DNA from: Saussurea involucrata
Lineage: Eukaryota; Streptophyta; Magnoliopsida; Asterales; Asteraceae
DNA: 64,000 nt
Direction of reading: 5' to 3'
Assembly: GCA_033807775.1 (NCBI GenBank)
Contig: CM066313.1
Location: 88,475,484 to 88,539,483, forward strand
This document shows positions 56,116-64,000 of this stretch, piece by piece; within the stretch, counting starts at the first letter, position 1, and each line of letters opens with the position of its first letter. The notes beneath the pieces were generated by a model. The model did no database searches and was not told where the DNA came from. It saw nothing but the letters and a program-made list of their open reading frames with translations. The position numbers and the translations under genes were made by a program.

Positions 56116-57263
56116 TGATGAAGTTCATGTCGAAGATGGACAGCACAGTCGAGGGATTAGCGAGCACAATCAACACTGTCAAGGCGGCTACCGAACAAAA
56201 CACCGCCTCAATCAAGATTTTGGAAAGGCAAGTGGGGCAGATTTTCGAGGCTCTACAAACCCGACCTCCCGGTACTTTCCCGAGTCAACCCGAAAAGACT
56301 AACCGGGAACATTGCAATGCCATTCTTCTGAGAAGTGGCAAGGAGCTGAATGGGGAACCCACACGGGAAGAATCATCAAAGGAAACCGAGCAAGATTTTG
56401 AGATGGTAAATCTGGATGAGCTAGAGACCGATGAGAAGACTATGGATGAAGAGAACAAGAATAGCAAAGTGAAGGAGCAAGAGCAACCACCGGTCAAGCC
56501 GACACCCCCACGAGTGCCTTACCCGAGCAGGCTGAAAGCGAATAAGGATCAGGTCAATTTTTCTAAATTTATTGAAGTATTTAAAAAGCTAACGATCAAT
56601 ATCCCTTTTGCAGATGCTCTCACCCAAATGCCCTCTTACATGAAATTCATGAAATAGATCCTTTCCAAAAAGAGGGCAATCGATCATCAGGCCACCGTTG
56701 CACTCACTGAAGAGTGCAGCGCCATCTTCCAGAATAAGCTTCCCCAAAAGCTCAACGATCCAGGGAGTTTTTCTATCCCTATCCAAATTGGGAAGTTTTC
56801 ATTTAATAAAGTGTTATGTGATTTAGGGGCGAGTATTAATTTGATGCCCCTTTCTATTTTCAGGAAACTTGGATTGGTCGAGGTAAGTCCCACGTTCATG
56901 ACGCTTAAACTGGTTGATCGGTCAATAAGGTATCCATATGGGGTGATCGAAGACGTGCTGATAAAAGTTGGAAAGTTCTACTTTCCAGTAGACTTCGTAG
57001 TGATCGATATCGATGAAGATGAAGAAGTCCCGCTGATATTGGGACGACCATTCCTAGCCACGAGCCGAGCCTTAATTGATGTGGAGGAAGGAGAGGTGAC
57101 CTTCAGAGTTGGCGGCGAGAAGGTGATGTTCAAAATGTTTGAGAAAGTTCGAGTTGGAAGAGAAGAAGAAGCCGGAGCTGGTAAAGGAAGGCCAAAGGTG
57201 AAAGAGTCTGCGAAGAACCGCAAGTGTGGGCGGTTCGAGTCTACGGATACGGAGCCAAGTTGA
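56112..57263 (+). pseudogene. Athila-type gag end and aspartic protease
   Basis: The frame continues the polyprotein: TVEGLASTINTVKAATEQNT, NREHCNAILLRSGKEL and PPRVPYPSRL, then a TAG at 56655 after SYMKFMK. It then runs VLCDLGASINLMPLSIFRKL, the D-L-G-A-S active site usual in Athila proteases, and VPLILGRPFLATSRALIDV. It ends at TGA 57261 without entering a reverse transcriptase. The two lesions are the shift at about 56110 and the TAG at 56655. Confidence 0.88.
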
Positions 57264-57417
57264 GAACCGCATAGTCGTGCCACGACTTTAAATAAGGCGC
57301 TGGGTGGGAGGCAACCCACCAAGGTTTGTTTCCGTTTATAAGTTTTACGTTGCGTGTGTTTTTATTTTCGAAAAGCCATAAAAATCGAAAAAGTCAAAAA
57401 TATTTTTGAAGCAGGGA

Positions 57418-57545
57418 CATACGCGACTTGTCACGCGGTTTGCATACCGCGCAGCAAGCCGCGGGACCCTCTGTTGGTTTTTTGAAACAGTAGGTTACGC
57501 GGTTTGCCACGCGACTTGCAAGTCGCGGGCTAAACCGCGTAAGTC
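57418..57545 (+). repeat. GCGACTTGC / AAACCGCG inverted-repeat cluster
   Basis: Interleaved arms ACGCGACTTG, CACGCGGTTTGC, ACCGCGCAGC, ACTTGCAAGTCGCG and TAAACCGCG. Related arms occur in both LTRs of the element. Confidence 0.75.
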
Positions 57546-57790
57546 CCTGTTGCTTCGTTTTATTTTTCGTGCAGTTTTTATTCCTTTCTTGCTTTGTGTG
57601 TTTCTTTTTCTACATTTTGTCTTGTGCTTTGTTTTTCTTTGTTTTGTTTTGCATGTTCTCTTCGCCTCCGATTGATGCTCAACTTTCAAAAATCCTCTTT
57701 CGTCCGGGCAAAACAGGTACGTTCTAAACCTTGCTTATTAATGAGTGTTGTATGATGATCAAATTTTGAGTAGTTTAACGAGAGGCAACA

Positions 57791-58090
57791 AACCTAAGTT
57801 TCACTTAGGTTTGGGGTGCCCTATCTTTTTCACATCTTTACACACTCACTTTTTGACCCTGTGCAAACCTCGGTTTTACCGAGGTTTGGGGTTGGCTTTT
57901 ATTTGACAAACCTAGGCCACGACCTAGGTTTGGGGTGCCCATTTTAGAAATTTAGGGATTTCTTTTGCTTGCTATGTAATGATTTGGCCGTCCTTTTTAT
58001 AACTATAATAACTGCACAATGATTGAGTCGCATCACCTACGACTTTGCTTGCACATTGGGGACAATGTGTGGGTAAGGTTTGGGGTTGCC
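57791..58090 (+). repeat. Hairpin plus GGTTTGGGGT modules, three or four copies
   Basis: AACCTAAGT-TTC-ACTTAGGTT (57791), AACCTCGGT-TTT-ACCGAGGTT (57866) and AACCTAGG-CCACGA-CCTAGGTT (57909) are each followed by TGGGGTTG or TGGGGTGCC. A fourth GGTTTGGGGTTG at about 58077 is followed by GCCCAATCGGGC. The purine part matches the real polypurine tract at 59453. Confidence 0.8.
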
Positions 58091-59452
58091 CAATCGGGCC
58101 CAAGCTTATGCACGTAGATTTCCTACACCTCTGAGTATCTAGATTGCATAGCTAATTTTTTTTGTTTTGTATGATTGCGACCAACCATTGTGGGAAGAAT
58201 CTTATGATAGTGACGTAACCGTTAGGGAAGGACCGGGAAAAGACATGACTAGGGACATTAGTGGAGACCACCCGATAGTGAGATTTTGAGCCTAAAAGAT
58301 GTTTTTCATTTCAAGGGATTTATACACGTAATTCTTATACACTTTGTGAATTCCTTGTCGTGAATGTAGAATGATCTCGCTACATTATTGCATTGAGTAG
58401 CAAAGACGAACATCGAGATATTAGGTAAGGGTAAAGTAGACTATATCATGTGGACCCTCAGATATGATTCTAGGCGTCTAGTTGTGTTAAACCATTTTTA
58501 GCTATCGTTCCCTTTCACCCTTTTGTGTGTATCTATAAGCCATTTTGCACCCAAACACTAATCATTTTCGTTTCTAAACCCACCATTAACCCATTAACCA
58601 AAAACCTTAGCCAACCCTTATCCGAAAGTGTGTCAATCGGAAGCAGTAATGAACTACTAGAGATAGAGCATAAAAGGAAGAATTTCGGCCAGTCATGAGA
58701 ATAAAACGGGTTAATGTAACCCGAAAAGTAGAAAAGAGGACCAATGAAGTCCAAAAAAAAAATTACAATTATTTAGATAATAGTTAGAGCTGCAAAATAA
58801 GAGAGTCAAAGCGACTCCAATAGTGACGAAAAGGGCCAAGTAAGAGAATGTAAAGCAACGAGAGTTCAGAAATTGCCAATGATTGACACACCGAGGATTG
58901 TTGATCCTTTTTACCCTTCGTTTCTTAGCCTTAACCTTAGCCCCATTACAACCCGTGTAAAGACCTGGATGATCTTTTGGAAAATGTGATTACGGTTTAC
59001 GACTACCTTTACTGATATTCCCTGTCTTGCTATTTGATTCCCTTCTGAGATCAAACTTTTGGACATCTGTGCGTCTTTCAATGGAGTTGTCATGTAATAA
59101 TTTGAGTATTCTTGTACATAACCTCCTTAAACATGACAACACGAGCGATAACCTAGGTTCGAGTGCAAAGAGAGTATCCCGTGAGGTAGGGTCGAGGCGA
59201 AATGTTTTCCCTAGCATGTCTGGACCTAATCTAACCTTTATGTAATCGGAACTGTCGCGAGTTCAACTTCCAATAGAAGGTCATAGATCGGACAAAATGA
59301 GGATGAGGCGAGAGTGAGATAGACATTCACGGGTATGGGAAATCACCGATGCATCACTTGATACCGATTGGGAATTGTGCAGTCATTACTAAATTCACTG
59401 TGTGCTTTTATTCTATTTTTATCGCTAATTTGCTTGGGGATAAGCAACGCTC

Positions 59453-59465
59453 GGTTTGGGGTTGT
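59453..59465 (+). other. Polypurine tract of the Athila-type element
   Basis: GGTTTGGGGTTGT directly precedes the 3-prime LTR start TGATAACG. Confidence 0.85.
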
Positions 59466-60342
59466 TGATAACGCCACTTTTTGGCGTTATTTTCAGTTCT
59501 CAAACCAGTGAGATTGGCTTGTAATCAAGTAGAAATGCGTGCATTTTACGGTTTATCTAGTGAATTACGCAGGTTAGCTAAAAGGCGGCATACATCAAGA
59601 AAAGAAGCTAAGAAGAGCCCAAAACGAGTCAAAACGAAGCCTAACGGGAGCCCAAAAGCCAAGCCCAAGACCCGCGACCGAACCAGGACCCGAACCGCGA
59701 ATCAGAAAACGACCCGCGCCCTAAAAAGGACACGCGCGACTTGCCACGCGACTTGCAAGTCGCGCAGCAAGTCGCGTAAGTCTCTGTTTGTCAATTTTCA
59801 GCTATATTTTCCGGGTTTTAGGTCATTCATTCGGTATCCAGTTTTCACACGACGGCCAGAGCAGTCCCGGGGGCGATTTTCAGAGTCGAGTGACACCCGT
59901 TGGAGCCACGACAGAGGAGCAATCGAGGATACGTTCACGACGCAAAGTAGATTCAATCACGGGAGAAGGGAGTTCATCACTTTATCTTTCACAATCACCA
60001 CGATCACCGTTACTATGTTTTCACACGTTTTCGTTTTCCTTTCTCTTGTATTTGAATCCCCCAACATCATGAACTAATCTTTAGATGTTGGGGGTTGGAT
60101 TGAATTAGGTTTGAACATTTAGATGGATGACGAGTGACTTTTATCAGTTTTTCCGATTTAATGAATGCATGTGATTTTGCTCTTAATGCTATTATGAATC
60201 TGGCCAATTTATGATTGAATTGTTGTTGCTAATTGAGTTCGAGAGAATTAATTATCAAAAAGAATTGGAAATCATACGCCTAAGGTAAGAAAGGATAGAG
60301 ATATACCGAGTAAATCTTAGTCTCATTATAATCTTGTGCTTA
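59466..60342 (+). repeat. 3-prime LTR of the Athila-type element, truncated
   Basis: Identical apart from a few changes to 53456-54332. It has 12 bp more in the CGCGACTTG cluster (CAGCAAGTCGCG at 59765-59776). It ends abruptly. Confidence 0.88.
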
Positions 60343-61650
60343 AAACAAATGAACTTTTGTTGTGAAGGTTCAACTTTATCAAGTAATGTGAGCTATATAG
60401 AAAAGTTATTGTGAAGATTCATTTGGTTATATTTAGGACAAACTAATTACCTTTTATACTGAAATAAATTATGATATTGTAACATATAAATTGATTCTAC
60501 TTTCCCTTAAAACAAATGAACCTTCACAACAAAAGTTGTTGTGAAGGTTCGACTTTATCAAGTAATGTGAGTTATCATTGTAGTTTGGTTTTAACTTTCT
60601 CTGAACTTTTTTTGTGTATTGATATGTAACAAAACAAGTTCTTTTCATAATCTTCAGAGGGGGACAATTACTATTTGGTGGTCTTGAATATCAAAAACCC
60701 ATCACTTGAGATAAGACAACATTAAGTTGAAGGATACAAAGAGCATCAGAAGATTTCGAAGAATGAGAGAACTTTACCGATGAAGAAAGAAGCTGGATTT
60801 GCAAAAGAGTATTGAGAAATTGACGCAACATTTTGTTCATGAAGATATTTTAAATTATTTGTTTGATATTTTCGAATTATCAAATAACCATTTTGATATT
60901 TGTACACAAACTTCATAATATATTTTGATATCAATGTATGTTTTGAATGCATAAAGTGTAGTCAAAGTTCATATAGAACCACAACTAAATAAACCTTCAC
61001 AATACGTACTATGTGGAGTCATAGCACATTGCTTTGAGGTACTTTATAATAAAGTCTAGTAGATCGGTTTGATGTTTGTCAACAACTTAATTGTTCGAAA
61101 TTGTTGTTTACCTTCACATTTAATGGATGAACATTCACAGCAAAAAACTAATGTGAATCTTCAGTTCTCGGTTTTGAGTTTTGGGAGCCTCTTTCTTTCT
61201 AAATAATTTTATGAGACGGTTATCATAAAATATGTGTACGAAATTGTTTTTTGACTTCACATAAGTTCAATAACATTCCCAAAAAACTTAGTCTGAAGGT
61301 CATATTGACAAACAAAAGCAAGAATGTAAAACTTTTATCGCATAAATATGTCAAACACATCCATTACTTTGATTAATAAAATTAGTTAATATTTTATAAA
61401 CATTTCCATCGTTTCATGGGAATAAGAATGGTTGTTTTCCAATGCTAGACACTTGATGATCTCAAGTCTCGACATGATAAAGCGTTTAAGGCTATCACTT
61501 GAACCTATTTAGAACTTTCTTCTTGATAAGTAGCACTTTTGTCAAAATAAGTGAACCAACGAAATACTCCCGCAAGAAGCATTAAAAATATTCTCTATAC
61601 TACACTGAACCCAACAAAAATCATATCCAACATCAAATTTAGGGTTTATC
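60343..61650. other. TIR-element interior, right half, non-coding
   Basis: The segment 60400-60505 copies the left flank of the retroelement (53360-53455, ACCTTTTATA..GAAATAAATTA..TAACATATAAATTGATTCTA), so the flank is partly duplicated around the insertion. TGTGAAGGTT copies are frequent. No gene is recognised. Confidence 0.55.
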
Positions 61651-61659
61651 TTCCATGAT

Positions 61660-62640
61660 TTTGAATCAATGGGAGAGCAACAAGTAAACGATCATTTTAT
61701 TGAATAAAGAAGGAAGTAAATTAGCCATGATATATGGTGACAGCGTGCACATAAAGGTCATGCTTCCTAGCTTGACAGCTACATTACCTGGCACTAGATT
61801 GTTCAGATCCATGCTCAGCTTCATTGCAATAACTACGACAATGAGAAAAGCAACAATAAGAGTGAATAATTTACAAGGAACCATAGTTTTTTTATTTCGC
61901 GAGCCATGTTATAGATCAACCACCATTGGAAGGATGCAAAACAGAGATACTACTATGATATTGTAGTGATATGTTGTACCTTCTGCATTAGTTCTCAGTT
62001 TAGTCAAATGAGCATTCCGATGAACTGAGTGAAAGATTATTTGAATAAGGTATATTTAAATTAAAACTTCACAATATGTATTTCTTTGAAGGTAAATCTT
62101 CTAGATATGAGTAGATAGAATATTGACACTCGTTGTGAAGGTTTAGCTATATCAAGTAACTTGTAACTTGTATGCATGTTGTATATAGTCTAGAGAGAAG
62201 AAAGTTAGGTAAAAGAAGGTAAAACGTTTTGATTGTTAGATCTTGAACTCCATAAATAGTCCCAAGCAATGCAATGTGCTCTCTCTTCAAAAGGAATAAG
62301 TTAACTCTTCAACCGACTAGCTGTTGGTTATCGGTTTACTTACACGTTTTCCTTTCCCCTTCATTTGACAAAGAATGATGGCACAAAAAAAGGAAAGAAC
62401 CTGGAATAATCACATCAACACACATTGACCATGTATTCTACTAATATATCGTTCACCACACCTATATCTGGTATCTTCCTAGCTGCAACATATATTGGTA
62501 CAAATGCTCCACTTACCGGCCCAAGATCTTTTATCACATAAACAAGCAAAACCAACAAAAATTTGCTAGCAAAGTCAAAACCAAATAAGAAATTTTCTAA
62601 TGTCAAGGGAACCCAGTTTCATGCTCAATAGGAATCACTT
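61660..62640 (-). pseudogene. Unassigned membrane-protein-like exons, minus strand
   Basis: Minus-strand segments at 62606-62415 (LENFLFGFDFASKFLLVLLV, VIKDLGPVSGAF) and 61884-61666 (FTLIVAFLIVVVIAMKLSMD, MTFMCTLSPYIMANLLPSLF) are hydrophobic. A GTAAGT donor occurs within GGCCG|GTAAGTGG near 62520. They may be exons of a captured membrane-protein gene. I do not recognise the family and the assignment is weak. Confidence 0.3.
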
Positions 62641-63789
62641 ACAGTTTGCATAAAATCCTATAGATCTTTCAAGGATGCTTGAAACAAATAAATCTTCACC
62701 AAAGAGAACTAAAACTTCACAGTCAGTTCACAGTTAAGAGATATTTCAAGGGTGTCAAACTTAAGTTTGTTGTGAAGGTTCATAATAAGTTTGTCGTGAA
62801 GGTTCATGTCGTAAAGGTCAGTTTAAATCAAAGAGTAAACTAAGACATGTATTACCTTAAGTTTGTTGTGAAGGTTTATAATAGCATCCTAGAAGCAAGA
62901 TTTTTGGCTCCATCATCGATTTCATAGTTTATGCTTGAATTTACGTATGGCACGTCCCAATGACCAATGTAGGAAACAAAATCCACGATCATTGAGCAGG
63001 CAATGTCTTGGGGTTAACAATCATATAACTGAGCATTCCACTCTTTTGTATATCTATTGATCATTCAATGACCTCCCTCAATCTAATAACTTTCCCAATT
63101 CAGTGACCAACAAATGTCATTCATAATCAAGTGTAGAAGATGATCCTATTTACAAGCAAGTTCACTGATGTAATCATGATACTTCAGTCTGTAGGAAGTA
63201 TTAGGGTCAATCTAGGATCATAAACTGCTTCCTGCCATCCAATTGCTTATTCTATAATTCTTCTTTGCAGGAAACAGAACAGTCATCGCCTGTAAATAAA
63301 TCAAACAGTAAAACAACGTAAAAATCTGTCGAAACAAAATTGTATTAGGCAACTGGTAGAACGTAAAGAACGAAAACTATGGAGAAACCTCCAGAAAATT
63401 AAACCCTAGATTAAAAGAAAAGAAAGAAGGAGAATAGAAGAAAATCAAATCATGTATAAGATTTACTTACAGTTGAGAAATTAAGCTAAATCAATGGCAA
63501 TTGCAGTCGAAATTGATAGGAGATTAGTGTATGATTGAAACAATCGACGATGTTATATCAATGAATATAGATGGCACTAGTAGAGATGTTCAATCGTCCA
63601 ACACAATCATGGTTTATCAGAGGAAGACGTTGATCCCATCGGAGGAAGACAAAACGAGAATACCTGATTCAATTGTGTCTATCGTGTTATTTTGCATAAA
63701 AAATAAAAATAGATGGTCAAATATACCCCTACACATTAAAAATCAATAAAACATTTCTATCATTAGATCATCAACTTGTAAAAGTGATC
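62641..63789. other. TIR-element right end, non-coding
   Basis: Several TTTGTTGTGAAGGTT copies (62765-62880), then leader-like sequence and a short frame at 63531-63749 with no recognised homology. Confidence 0.5.
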
Positions 63790-63848
63790 AACGGACAGGA
63801 CTTAGTCTTATGGGTCTCACGAAAAACCCTTGGTCTCGCATGAATCCA

Positions 63849-63852
<4 letters not shown>

Positions 63853-63880
<28 letters not shown>
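63853..63880. repeat. (TA)n microsatellite
   Basis: Dinucleotide run between two TIR elements. Confidence 0.9.
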
Positions 63881-63886
<6 letters not shown>

Positions 63887-64000
63887 CGGGTTCAAATGAG
63901 GAGCGTAACAATTTAAGAAAACGTGAGGAGCACCGCCCATGTATAAAATCACATGTGATTCACAACACAAACCGCGGGACAAACCGCGCGCTTTTGCAAA
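63881..64000. mobile_element. MITE family d, left end, cut by the window edge
   Basis: Starts TAGGGTCGGGTTCAAATGAG, GAGCGTAACAATTTAAG, then ACGTGAGGAGC. It has the same terminal style as families a to c and probably continues beyond the window. Confidence 0.5.

Larger units (their letters stand above)
57264..59465 (+). other. Non-coding 3-prime half of the Athila-type element
   Basis: It opens with GGCGCTGGGTGGGAGGCAAC at 57296, a motif often seen after the coding region in Athila elements. It then has the CGCGACTTG / AAACCGCG repeats at 57418-57545, three hairpin-plus-purine motifs and 1.3 kb of structureless sequence. No YxDD or D-D-E signature is found. Confidence 0.7.
53456..60342 (+). 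mobile_element. Athila-type Ty3/gypsy element, non-autonomous, 3-prime LTR truncated
   Basis: The 5-prime LTR is 53456-54787 (TGATAACGCCAC ... CACGTATCA), with an Athila-type primer site at 54794. Gag and protease follow, then 2.2 kb without reverse transcriptase or integrase. The purine tract GGTTTGGGGTTGT precedes the 3-prime LTR at 59466. That LTR stops at about 60342, after CTTGTGCTTA, having kept 877 of 1332 bp. In the shared part I saw about eight substitutions and one 12-bp indel, so the insertion is young. Confidence 0.88.
48671..63852. mobile_element. Large TIR element with captured CDK-like kinase exons, interrupted by an Athila-type element
   Basis: The left end TAGACTTGGGATCATGTGAG, then ACCAAAGGTTTTTCGTGAGACC, is matched in reverse at 63790-63852 (GGTCTCACGAAAAACCCTTG, GAATCCAACCC). 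Both sides lie in TA runs, so a target duplication cannot be read. Many TGTGAAGGTT copies on both strands fill 50190-53370 and 60340-62880. Without the retroelement it is about 8.3 kb. A complete 0.24-kb MITE with the same termini is at 52624-52862. No transposase was seen. Unity of the whole element is inferred from the inverted ends and shared repeats. Confidence 0.6.

Overview
This window is plant nuclear DNA and almost entirely nested transposable elements. Support comes from Ty3/gypsy retroelements with plant-type primer-binding sites (TGGTATCAGAGC and TGGCGCCGTTGCCGGGGAA), GT-AG introns, MULE, Helitron and MITE structures, and fragments of plant genes (20S proteasome alpha-6, SnRK2, UMP/CMP kinase, CDK-like kinase). 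A eudicot is likely. I cannot name the species; Asteraceae is only a guess. I found no intact cellular gene, rRNA or tRNA.

Layout. (1) 1-10068: a nest of large Ty3/gypsy LTRs. It includes a solo LTR (6268-8221, TSD ATTAT) inside an opposite-strand LTR of the same family; the nest seems to sit inside a third LTR (1-838 plus 9927-10068). (2) 10819-37273: the main discovery, a 26.5-kb Mutator-like element (MULE) with 200-bp terminal inverted repeats and a perfect 9-bp target duplication TTTTATTTA. It carries a multi-exon DUF1985/Ulp1 (C48) SUMO-protease-type gene and a small second gene. Later insertions split it: a gag-remnant LTR element (12153-20445, TSD TTAAG), a solo LTR (22887-24621, TSD CCCCT), a full-length Ty3/gypsy chromovirus (24700-32519, TSD CCTTC) and a mini-MULE (11448-11750). 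Without them it is about 8.3 kb. (3) 37925-38546: a second small MULE with TSD TTATATATA. (4) about 38827-44398: a Helitron carrying fragments of three unrelated genes. (5) 44411-48650: MITEs and satellite-like repeats. (6) 48671-63852: a large TIR element with CDK-like kinase exons and many TGTGAAGGTT repeats, interrupted by an Athila-type retroelement (53456-60342). (7) 63881-64000: the start of another MITE.

Three patterns cut across these elements. Most LTR families here carry an array of short inverted-repeat units. Five of the six Ty3/gypsy LTR types also contain a splice-donor-like AGGTGAGTT motif, usually followed by an acceptor-like motif, which suggests an intron inside the LTR. Five MITE families set in TA repeats share one style of terminus. 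Inside the Ulp1 gene, a 154-bp exon-plus-intron unit has been tandemly amplified with the reading frame preserved.

Most coding regions are decayed. The catalytic Ulp1 exons are open and keep the H-D-Q-C residues, but the gene upstream has a frameshift and stop codons. All boundaries were read by eye from termini, target duplications and splice sites; no alignment or database search was run.
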